NCBI GenBank assembly: GCA_012511185.1
Contig: JAAZGN010000135.1
Location: forward strand, 1 to 12,343
Source: Clostridiaceae bacterium
GTDB lineage: Bacteria > Bacillota > Clostridia > Saccharofermentanales > DTU023
Direction: 5' to 3'
DNA: 12,343 nt
Made by a program: the position numbers and the translations under genes. The first letter of the stretch is position 1, and each line of letters opens with the position of its first letter. Positions 7,426-12,343 of the stretch are shown here, one piece after another. The notes beneath the pieces are model-generated. The model was not told the DNA's origin. It saw only the letters and a list, made by a program, of their open reading frames with translations, and searched no databases.

Positions 7426-8418
7426 ATGGCTGAATCCAGTGAGCAGACGCTTTGCTCAACCGACGGACTGACCAGATTGCGGGAGCGCTTGGGCAAAATT
7501 GGAAAACTGCGCGGCTGGCATATCGGCGATTGTCATGCAAGGCAGCTGGAGCGCGATTGCGTCATCTACGATGCCTTCGATCGGGAGGGCCGCGCCCACT
7601 GGCTGCTGGCCGGACCCTGGCGCGAGTGGCCGCGCGTCTCGGGGTTATGGGGTCACCTTTGCTGGGCAAGCGAGATCATCGCAAGCTCTTCCCACATATT
7701 TCGGTTTATGGATCATATGGTTCCCGAAATCGTTTGGGAAGGTGTCGAGGAAGGTTACATCGGCTATTCGGAGAAAAGAAAAGCCAGCTCTTTTTTTCAG
7801 GCCATTTCCGGTGCCAAACCTCCCCGCTTTGAGAACCTGGTCCAGTTGACAGGCTTTTTACGCCTGCTTCAGACAGGTGAGAATTGTTTCAAAAGGAAAG
7901 AAAGCCGCTTGATGATGGCTGAAATGGAACCAAGTGCTGTGGAGCTTGTGGAGGCGCTTGCAGGGCGGATACCGAAAAAATCCGTATTCAGACACTGGAA
8001 ATCCTTTTATCTGCAAAACGCCCGCAGCATTTCCCGTTCGGCAAGCTATCGTCTGACGCTCTCGCTCGGATCCTATGCCACCACATGTTTCAACTGCACC
8101 GACTATGGCGCGCTGCTGATCGATTTACCTTTCTTCTTAAGCGAAAACATCGCCGATATGGATTTGTGTCAGATCCTGCTTGACCTGCCGGACGCCAGCG
8201 TCCAGGACCGGCAATACCTGGTTGACCTCTACTTCAACATGGATATTCCATCCCATTTCTTCACCCTTCTGACACATCATGCCATGACATCCATCCTTCA
8301 TGATTTCAGGTGGTCCCCGGCCGGGTCGACCGGCGAATCCCATAATCTTGACCGTTTTGCCTCGCTGTCACGGCAGCATGACCTCTTTCGCACACCTGTC
8401 CCTTCCTGGTATTTGTAA
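7426..8418 (+). CDS. Protein of unknown function, about 330 residues
   Basis: I do not recognise this family. It looks soluble: no signal peptide or clear membrane helix is visible. It is rich in Trp, His and Cys, with a C-x2-C pair at Cys221/Cys224 (TTCFNCTDYG) and an earlier HIGDCHARQLERDC segment. The part around YDAFDREGRAHWLLAGPW vaguely recalls a cupin-like sensory domain, and the middle looks helical (NLVQLTGFLRLLQTG, SAVELVEALAG), but no helix-turn-helix pattern was found, so I assign no function. The ATG at 7426 follows AGAGG closely; an in-frame GTG at 7408 preceded by AGG would add 6 residues. It appears monocistronic, with a terminator-like hairpin upstream and an AT-rich regulatory region downstream. 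Codon use looks like its neighbours, so it is probably a real gene. Confidence 0.75.
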   Translation: MAESSEQTLCSTDGLTRLRERLGKIGKLRGWHIGDCHARQLERDCVIYDAFDREGRAHWLLAGPWREWPRVSGLWGHLCWASEIIASSSHIFRFMDHMVPEIVWEGVEEGYIGYSEKRKASSFFQAISGAKPPRFENLVQLTGFLRLLQTGENCFKRKESRLMMAEMEPSAVELVEALAGRIPKKSVFRHWKSFYLQNARSISRSASYRLTLSLGSYATTCFNCTDYGALLIDLPFFLSENIADMDLCQILLDLPDASVQDRQYLVDLYFNMDIPSHFFTLLTHHAMTSILHDFRWSPAGSTGESHNLDRFASLSRQHDLFRTPVPSWYL

Positions 8419-8463
8419 CGCACATTGTAGTATTGCTAATATATTATCTGTTATCATTAATAG

Positions 8464-8539
8464 TCGAGTGGATCGGATGTGTGTAATTCCTGTTAATTTG
8501 TTCAATAAAAAAAGGAATTGCGATAATTAATCCACTTGA
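8464..8539. repeat. Nested inverted repeat in the XRE gene promoter region
   Basis: Outer arms TCGAGTGGAT (8464-8473) and ATCCACTTGA (8530-8539) match at 9 of 10 positions. Inner arms AATTCCT (8485-8491) and AGGAATT (8513-8519) match perfectly. The spacers between outer and inner arms are nearly equal (11 and 10 bases), so the whole is symmetric around about 8502. It is far more AT-rich than the flanking genes and encloses the predicted promoter. Confidence 0.65.
8498..8527 (+). promoter_or_regulatory. Putative promoter of the XRE regulator, TTGTTC-18-GATAAT
   Basis: TTGTTC (8498-8503) and GATAAT (8522-8527) have an 18-bp spacer, placing the start near 8534, about 70 bases before the regulator. 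The inner right arm of the nested repeat lies in the spacer and the outer right arm covers the start site, as expected for a regulated promoter. Confidence 0.5.
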
Positions 8540-8603
8540 GTATTATTAAGCGTGTCAATGGTAGATTAACTACGTGAATTGAAGCAGAAAGTAGGTGGCT
8601 GCA

Positions 8604-9029
8604 TTGAACGGAATCCGTTATTTTCGCAAAAAGAACCATATGACGCAAAGCGAGCTGGCGAAGGTGCTCGGCGTCACGCAGACTTCCGTCAGTCAATGGG
8701 AGGGCGGTCGGAATTACCCCGATATCAAAACGGCCAAACGACTGGCCACAATGTTTGGAGCAACACTTGACCAAATTCTCGGTATGGAAGATATGAGTGA
8801 ATCCCTGACGGCCTCCCGGGTACCTTTGCGGATTAGCGCCGCCCTGAGTCATGGTTTGGAAGATGCCCTCTTTCCCCTTGAACAGAAAACACGCCTGCTT
8901 TCCATCATGAACCGCCTCTCGCCACTTGCGCGGCAACGGGTTCTTGACCGGGCGGAAATCTATCTGGAAATTGAGACACAGGAAGCGAAAGAGGGGCCCG
9001 CTGCCGAGCTGGATTTCTATGGTACATAA
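8604..9029 (+). CDS. XRE-family helix-turn-helix transcriptional regulator
   Basis: This 141-residue protein has an N-terminal Cro/CI-type DNA-binding domain at about residues 3-58: IRYFRKKNHMTQSELAKVLG, VTQTSVSQWEGG (recognition helix), NYPDIKTAKRLATMFG and TLDQILG. The remaining 80 residues are charged, helical-looking and unrecognised; they contain LSPLARQRVLDRAEIYLEIE, a motif common at the end of such regulators. I prefer a TTG start at 8604 because AGGTGG sits 5 bases upstream and homologues begin right at xNGIRYFRKK; a GTG at 8595 would add 3 residues but would lie within that ribosome site. A promoter within a nested inverted repeat lies upstream, and a palindrome with a very strong promoter lies just downstream, so autoregulation and control of the downstream RNA are plausible but inferred. 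Confidence 0.92.
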   Translation: MNGIRYFRKKNHMTQSELAKVLGVTQTSVSQWEGGRNYPDIKTAKRLATMFGATLDQILGMEDMSESLTASRVPLRISAALSHGLEDALFPLEQKTRLLSIMNRLSPLARQRVLDRAEIYLEIETQEAKEGPAAELDFYGT

Positions 9030-9044
9030 ACATTCAACGAATGT
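9030..9044. promoter_or_regulatory. Palindrome, candidate operator ahead of the strong promoter
   Basis: ACATTCAACGAATGT is a perfect 6-bp dyad with a 3-base centre. It starts directly after the XRE gene stop codon and ends 9 bases before the -35 hexamer at 9054. It is too short and lacks a T-run for a good terminator; the position fits an operator. A related sequence, CATTGAACGGAAT, overlaps the XRE start at 8603-8615, but the match is partial. Confidence 0.4.
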
Positions 9045-9053
9045 GGATAAATA

Positions 9054-9082
9054 TTGACAGAAAAGTGGGAATATGCTAGGAT
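9054..9082 (+). promoter_or_regulatory. Strong sigma-A-type promoter with extended -10
   Basis: TTGACA (9054-9059), a 17-bp spacer, and TAGGAT (9077-9082) preceded by TGC (extended -10). This is the best promoter in the window together with that of veg. Transcription is predicted to start near 9089, more than 400 bases before the mnmA start, so a long untranslated or separate RNA must be made. Confidence 0.85.
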
Positions 9083-9088
9083 CGTAGC

Positions 9089-9440
9089 AACCTCGATTGG
9101 ATTACATAGACGGAAATGTGCATCCGGATTTACCGGATACACGGGAAAGTTGCAAGTAATCAGACAATGGAGTGTCCCGGAAGACCGCGCAAGTGCGTGC
9201 GGGTGCGGAATACCTGAAGCCAGGGGTGCGTAACCTCTTTCATTGAGAAGGCAGGTGACCGCAACGAAAGCGCACCAAACCGTATTCTTATAGCCGGAAT
9301 CGTTCATGGGGTCGTCTGACTATGACCGGCAAAGCGGCCATGAAGGGACAGGAAAGGAGGCGTACTTTGAAAGTACACCTCGAAGGAACGGGCAGCTGAT
9401 TCCCGATAAAAAAGGGAATCCTGCCCGTTTCGCGTCTTCT
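9089..9440 (+). ncRNA. Candidate structured RNA or long mnmA leader, class not recognised
   Basis: These 350 bases hold no convincing gene but many complementary segments in order. Helix 1: 9092-9105 with 9156-9172 (8-bp and 6-bp blocks, one mismatch, 3-base bulge). It encloses hairpin 9117-9143 (core ATCCGG/CCGGAT). Helix 2: 9185-9190 with 9195-9202. Helix 3: GGTGCG 9202-9207 with CGCACC 9271-9276, enclosing ACCTG/CAGGT (9212-9216/9252-9256) and hairpin 9222-9238 (ACCT side has one G-T). Helix 4: TTCATGG 9303-9309 with CCATGAA 9338-9344, with GGTC/GACC inside. Then come hairpin 9357-9381 and terminator 9387-9429. The first helix begins 3 bases after the predicted start site, which supports a real transcript. 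I did not see the conserved signatures of tmRNA, RNase P, SRP RNA, T-box, cobalamin or c-di-AMP elements. Pairings were read by eye. Confidence 0.55.
9353..9399 (+). other. Possible leader peptide with strong ribosome site inside a hairpin
   Basis: AAAGGAGG (9353-9360) is an almost perfect Shine-Dalgarno sequence 6 bases before a TTG at 9367, which opens a 10-codon frame reading (M)KVHLEGTGS and stopping with TGA at 9397-9399, inside the terminator hairpin. The same ribosome site is paired in hairpin 9357-9381 (GAGG with CCTC, GTACTT with AAGTAC). No gene starts at a proper distance otherwise. This layout suggests translation-coupled attenuation, but chance complementarity cannot be excluded. 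Confidence 0.3.
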
Positions 9441-9441
9441 T
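9387..9441 (+). terminator. Strong terminator-like hairpin between the RNA and mnmA
   Basis: AACGGGCAG (9387-9395) pairs with CTGCCCGTT (9421-9429) and GATTCCC (9398-9404) with GGGAATC (9414-9420), giving 16 bp with a 2-base bulge and a 9-base A-rich loop. A pyrimidine-rich tract (TCTTCTTCTTT, 9435-9445) follows after CGCG. GGGAATC recurs at 9452-9458, so the 5' arm could switch partner; this would be an antiterminator-like alternative. Confidence 0.6.
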
Positions 9442-9475
9442 CTTTCCCGCGGGGAATCGAACTCGACAACCTTCG

Positions 9476-9497
9476 CCTTGATCCATAAAATGGAAGG
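9476..9497 (+). promoter_or_regulatory. Hairpin covering the mnmA ribosome site
   Basis: CCTT (9476-9479) pairs with AAGG (9494-9497) and CCAT (9483-9486) with ATGG (9490-9493) around an AAA loop, with a 3-base bulge. It occupies GGAAGG directly before the GTG start at 9498. A 4-codon frame ATG GAA GGG TGA (9490-9501) overlaps the GTG. Translation of mnmA may thus be limited or coupled. Confidence 0.4.
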
Positions 9498-10580
9498 GTG
9501 AAAGAGTATCAGGAAAAGAAACCCGGCATAGGGGCGGCCAGGGGCAGCGTTCTGCTTGGCCTTTCCGGGGGCGTGGACAGCATGGCTTCTGCCGTCTTGT
9601 TGCAGGCGGAAGGTTACCATGTGACAGCCGTGACATTGCGGACCTGGCAGGAAGACCATGCTGACGCGTCCAGGATTGAAAGGGCGCAAAGGTCATCCCG
9701 GCTCCTGGAGATCCCCCACAGAGTCCTGGATGTCAGGCAGGCCTTTTACGATGAAGTTGTTGTCCCTTTCGTGGAGGCCTGGAAGGGCGGTTTGACACCC
9801 AATCCCTGCGTCATGTGCAACGCCGGATTCAAGTTTGCCGTTTTGAGTGACCTGGCGGACCAGCTGGGCATTCAATATCTGGCCACCGGCCACTATGCGC
9901 GTGTAGTGGAGAAGGATCAGATCCATTGGCTCCACCGTGCCCTGTACCGGCGTTACGATCAAAGCTACTTTTTGTACAGGCTCGAGCCCTCCCTGCTCCG
10001 CAGGCTTCTGTTCCCTGTTGGGAATTTATCCAAGGAGGAGGTGCGCCGTCTGGCGCAACAATTTCATGATCCGGTATCGGTGACCAGGGACAGCCAGGAT
10101 ATCTGCTTCATCGCAAAGAATCAGCTGAAAGCATTCCTCGGCCGCAGGGGCCTGGAAGAGAAACGCGGATTCTTTATTGACCCGGCAGGAGAAGTGATCG
10201 GTGAGCACAAGGGAAGCTGGCAATACACGCCCGGGCAGCGCCGCCGTCTCGGCCAGTCCTTTGGGAGACGGATGACTGTTCTTGCCACCGACCACCTCCA
10301 TAACACGGTCACGCTCGGCGAGGAGTCTTCTGCCCTGATGAAGGAAGCCCTTCTGACCGACCTGGTTTTGGCGGGGCCCCTGCCCGGCACTTTTCGTGCC
10401 GGTGTTCAGCTTCGGTCTCAGGGAACACCCTGCGACGCGACTGTTTTGGCGGGGCCGAAGTACGGTGAGGCGAGGATCTGCTTTGCAGTGCCGGTGCGGA
10501 TCACTTCCCCTGGCCAGTCCGCTGTTTTCTACGACGGCGACCGTGTTCTGGGGGGCGGCGTCGTCGTTGATATGATCTGA
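9498..10580 (+). CDS. mnmA: tRNA-specific 2-thiouridylase MnmA
   Basis: This 360-residue enzyme makes 2-thiouridine at wobble position 34 of tRNAs for Glu, Gln and Lys, activating the base with ATP and taking sulphur from a relay. The ATP-binding PP-loop SGGVDS is at 23-28. The two catalytic cysteines are both present: Cys104 in NPCVMCN and Cys203 in SQDICF. LATGHYAR, the central DQSYFLYRL/LFPVG block, YTPGQRRRLG and the C-terminal beta-barrel ending FYDGDRVLGGG follow the family order, and the length is normal. An in-frame TAA at 9486 limits the start, and GTG 9498 is the first possible codon; its ribosome site GGAAGG abuts it with no spacing and lies in a hairpin, which is odd. Unlike many Bacillota, no cysteine desulfurase gene sits next to it. 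A structured 468-base region precedes it. Confidence 0.96.
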   Translation: MKEYQEKKPGIGAARGSVLLGLSGGVDSMASAVLLQAEGYHVTAVTLRTWQEDHADASRIERAQRSSRLLEIPHRVLDVRQAFYDEVVVPFVEAWKGGLTPNPCVMCNAGFKFAVLSDLADQLGIQYLATGHYARVVEKDQIHWLHRALYRRYDQSYFLYRLEPSLLRRLLFPVGNLSKEEVRRLAQQFHDPVSVTRDSQDICFIAKNQLKAFLGRRGLEEKRGFFIDPAGEVIGEHKGSWQYTPGQRRRLGQSFGRRMTVLATDHLHNTVTLGEESSALMKEALLTDLVLAGPLPGTFRAGVQLRSQGTPCDATVLAGPKYGEARICFAVPVRITSPGQSAVFYDGDRVLGGGVVVDMI

Positions 10581-10609
10581 AAACAGGTGTTTCCGGAGCC
10601 ATTTTTTTC

Positions 10610-10638
10610 TTGATTTTTTAAGCCTCTTCAGGTATAAT
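10610..10638 (+). promoter_or_regulatory. Consensus sigma-A promoter of veg-ispE
   Basis: TTGATT (10610-10615), a 17-bp spacer and a perfect TATAAT (10633-10638) lie 50 bases before veg, giving a 5' leader of about 44 bases. In Bacillus subtilis veg is known for one of the strongest vegetative promoters, in keeping with this. The preceding T-run (10602-10608) could also end mnmA transcripts, but no good stem precedes it. Confidence 0.85.
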
Positions 10639-10688
10639 GCGGTTTGATGGCTACATGTGTGTCTTTGACATTTTAAATAGAGGAGTGA

Positions 10689-10979
10689 ATGCAATTGATT
10701 GCAAAATCTGAGTTGGTTTCGTGCCGAGCTGAACTGGAAGAACGCCTTGGACAACGTATCATGCTTAAGTCAAACGGAGGGCGCCGCCGGACGGTCATAC
10801 ACGAAGGATATCTTGAGAACTGCTCATCGAATGTTTTTACCGTTTGTTGCCCCGTCAGCCCGACCTACAGTGAACATGTCTGTTTTAGCTACATTGATCT
10901 TCTGACTAATGTTGTCGAAATCGCCTTCGACGATGATGGTCTTGAAAGACTGCTTCTGCAAACGGAGGACAGCCGTTAG
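10689..10979 (+). CDS. veg: Veg family protein
   Basis: This 96-residue protein matches the small Veg family (formerly DUF1021) of Bacillota, linked in B. subtilis to biofilm gene control; its molecular activity is unclear. The core RLGQRIMLKSNGGRRRTVIHEGYLEN, then VFTVCC and FSYIDLLTNVVEIAF, follows the B. subtilis order (LGKRLTLKANGGRRKT, SYADVLT). It carries two adjacent Cys and a C-terminal extension of about 15 residues. GAGGAG lies 3 bases before ATG 10689 and 9 bases before an in-frame TTG at 10695; the latter would give the more usual N-terminus, so the exact start is open. A consensus promoter precedes it and ispE follows after 3 bases, which is the conserved veg-ispE order and supports the assignment. 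Confidence 0.93.
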   Translation: MQLIAKSELVSCRAELEERLGQRIMLKSNGGRRRTVIHEGYLENCSSNVFTVCCPVSPTYSEHVCFSYIDLLTNVVEIAFDDDGLERLLLQTEDSR

Positions 10980-10982
10980 GCC

Positions 10983-11969
10983 GTGACTGAATTTCCTCCC
11001 TGCCGGTCGACTGAAAGTGCACGGGCCAAGATTAATTTGTCTCTCCACGTATTGGGACGCAGGCCGGACGATTACCACGAGCTTGCCGGTGTGATGGCGA
11101 CAGTCGATCTGGCTGACCGTCTTGATATAGGCTTGCGCCGGGTAACGGAGAAAGATACCGGCTGGGAGTTCAGCTCAGATTCCGGTCAACTACCCGCCGG
11201 TGAGGCTAATCTGTGTTTCAAAGCGGCGTATTTGTTTTTCGATGCGACCGGCATTGCCCCGCAGTCCCTTCATTTTTACTGCCACATTGACAAGAGGATT
11301 CCCATGGCCGCGGGTCTTGGCGGCGGAAGCGCGGACGCCGCAGCGGTTCTGCGTTTTCTTTGGATGTGCTGGCAGGGAGGGCTGGCAGAGTCATTCCAGC
11401 TTGACCGCAGACGGTTGTCTATGGATCAGCTTGACCACCTCGCGCTGGCCTGCGGCGCCGATGTGCCCTTTTGCCTGCATGGCGGTATCCGCTTCTGCCA
11501 GGGAGTGGGTGAGCGTGTGTCCAACGCCATCGAAAGTCTCTCTCATCCTGTTTTACTGGCCTTTCCCCCCTTCCCGGTTCGTACAGCCGATGCCTTTCGG
11601 TTACTTGATACCAGGAGGCTGGACCAAGGTGACCGACTGGCACCCGGCAGGCAGGCAGGTCCGGATTTTGCGTGGTGGTCGGCCACACTCGAAAGAGATG
11701 ATCGCCCGGGGATCGGAGCCATGGCCTGCAATGATTTTCTGGAAATTCAGGCAGATCAGTCCATAATCAGGCTTATCCTGGAAGGTATGCGTGATGCGGG
11801 CGCCTTTGCGGCGTCCATGACAGGGAGCGGCCCTGCCTGCTTCGCTTTATTTAATCATGAGAAAGACAGGGAGAAAGCCTTCAGGACGCTGACCGCAAAG
11901 TATCCCGAGGTCAATTGGATGATGACCTCCCTGTCGCCCCGACCCGAAAGATTAGCCTGTCAAAACTGA
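10983..11969 (+). CDS. ispE: 4-diphosphocytidyl-2-C-methyl-D-erythritol kinase IspE
   Basis: This 328-residue cytosolic GHMP kinase phosphorylates CDP-methylerythritol with ATP in the non-mevalonate isoprenoid pathway. Visible motifs: AKINLSLHVLGRRPDDYHEL with Lys16, the glycine-rich ATP loop PMAAGLGGGSADAAAV (107-122), the catalytic Asp160 in GADVPFCL, and the third GHMP motif MTGSGPACFALF near the C-terminus. It is some 35-40 residues longer than E. coli IspE, partly from a loop before GADVPF and a longer region after FPPFPVRTADAF. The GTG start lies 3 bases after the veg stop with a ribosome site (GGAGG, 10964-10968) somewhat far away, so coupling to veg translation is likely. Its last 10 bases overlap the convergent dtd gene. 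Confidence 0.97.
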   Translation: MTEFPPCRSTESARAKINLSLHVLGRRPDDYHELAGVMATVDLADRLDIGLRRVTEKDTGWEFSSDSGQLPAGEANLCFKAAYLFFDATGIAPQSLHFYCHIDKRIPMAAGLGGGSADAAAVLRFLWMCWQGGLAESFQLDRRRLSMDQLDHLALACGADVPFCLHGGIRFCQGVGERVSNAIESLSHPVLLAFPPFPVRTADAFRLLDTRRLDQGDRLAPGRQAGPDFAWWSATLERDDRPGIGAMACNDFLEIQADQSIIRLILEGMRDAGAFAASMTGSGPACFALFNHEKDREKAFRTLTAKYPEVNWMMTSLSPRPERLACQN

Positions 11970-12343
11970 TCCGTGTCGAGCCAAATGGTGAAGGGACCGT
12001 CGTTGATCAAACTGACTTTCATCTCAGCGCCGAACGAACCTGTCTGAATCATGGGGATGTCGCGTCGCGCGAGTTCCACAAAATCACGATAGAGCCGTTC
12101 GCCCTTGTCGGGTGGCGCCTCATTGGTGAAGCTGGGCCGGTTCCCCTTTTTTGTATCAGCAAACAGGGTAAATTGCGAAACAACCATGACTTCGCCCTCC
12201 ACGGAGGCCAAATCAAGATTGGTTTTTCCCTCACGGTCTTTGAATATCCGCAGTTTCCTGATTTTCTGCCAAAGCCTCGCACAACTTTCTTCATGGTCTT
12301 CAGCCCCGACGCCGAGGAGAATAAGAAAACCCTGCCCGATTGC
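11960..12343 (-). CDS. dtd: D-aminoacyl-tRNA deacylase Dtd, N-terminus beyond window
   Basis: About 127 residues are visible, in frame with the right window edge at 12343; roughly the first 20 residues are missing. Dtd hydrolyses D-amino acids from tRNA (and Gly from tRNA-Ala), keeping D-residues out of translation. The two active-site elements are present: SQFTLFAD (Thr of the SQxT motif) and NDGPFT, the cross-subunit Gly-cisPro motif. IGQGFLILLGV at the visible start matches the usual GxGLLVLLGV, and RKLRIFKDREGKTNLDL matches the following NLRIFeDexGKMNLSL. The frame is continuous upstream of the internal TTG at 12211, so that codon is not the real start. The stop (11960-11962) lies within the end of ispE on the other strand. 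Confidence 0.96.
   Translation of the reverse strand, partial: AIGQGFLILLGVGAEDHEESCARLWQKIRKLRIFKDREGKTNLDLASVEGEVMVVSQFTLFADTKKGNRPSFTNEAPPDKGERLYRDFVELARRDIPMIQTGSFGAEMKVSLINDGPFTIWLDTDQF

Noticed and set aside
9089..9440. Assignment of the RNA to tmRNA, RNase P, SRP RNA or T-box
   Set aside because: The GGAAAGT and GACAG pieces recall RNase P, but the conserved GAGGAAAGTCC and CAGAA...GGCTTA blocks are absent. The SRP GGAAGGxxGCAG loop, the tmRNA acceptor ends and the T-box sequence AGGGTGGxACCGCG are also absent.
9440..9470. tRNA T-arm-like GTTCGATTC on the - strand
   Set aside because: The flanking 5 bases do not pair, and no acceptor, D or anticodon arms are found around it.
9306..9488. 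60-codon + strand frame and two overlapping - strand frames of 130-133 codons in the intergenic RNA region
   Set aside because: No ribosome site at the starts, no family likeness, and the complementary segments and terminator hairpin explain the sequence better.
10026..10754. 242-codon open frame on the - strand
   Set aside because: Antisense to mnmA; it runs across the veg promoter and start and has no recognised motif.
1..12343. CRISPR arrays, insertion sequences, integrases, tRNA or rRNA genes
   Set aside because: No regularly spaced repeats, transposase or integrase motifs, tRNA cloverleaf or rRNA sequence were seen on either strand.

Overview
The window looks like chromosomal DNA from a low-to-mid-GC member of the Bacillota, most likely class Clostridia. 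The evidence is a veg homologue directly upstream of ispE (a Firmicutes arrangement), a molybdenum hydroxylase resembling the selenium-dependent clostridial type, purine-rich Shine-Dalgarno sites and sigma-A-like promoters. The genus cannot be fixed from sequence alone. All genes but the last lie on the + strand.

Region 1 (1-2143) is the tail of a molybdenum hydroxylase operon: the C-terminal part of the molybdopterin-binding subunit, then, overlapping by 4 bp, an unusual fusion of a MocA/MobA-like nucleotidyltransferase domain to a ModE-type winged helix. Region 2 (2144-6007) is a probable three-gene operon: a small proline-rich membrane protein, a long-chain acyl-CoA synthetase-like enzyme and a protein of the L-fucose/L-arabinose isomerase fold, closed by an 11-bp hairpin. 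Region 3 (6008-7362) is one class I/II aminotransferase with its own promoter and a 13-bp hairpin downstream. Region 4 (7363-8418) holds one unrecognised protein of about 330 residues.

Region 5 (8419-9497) is the most unusual part. An AT-rich promoter lies inside a nested inverted repeat and drives a small XRE regulator. Ten bases after the regulator's stop codon region comes a perfect palindrome-plus-promoter arrangement (consensus -35, 17-bp spacer, extended -10), followed by about 350 nt that fold on paper into successive helices, a hairpin burying a strong ribosome binding site, and a strong terminator-like hairpin. I could not match this to tmRNA, RNase P, SRP, 6S RNA, T-box or the riboswitches I know. 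It is either a stand-alone structured RNA or a long regulatory leader of the next gene, mnmA, whose own start also lies at the foot of a hairpin.

Region 6 (9498-12343) is housekeeping: mnmA (tRNA 2-thiouridylase), a consensus promoter, veg-ispE, and on the - strand the convergent dtd (D-aminoacyl-tRNA deacylase), which overlaps the ispE end by 10 bp and is cut off by the window edge. Helix pairings and promoters were found by reading; no folding, database search or alignment was run.
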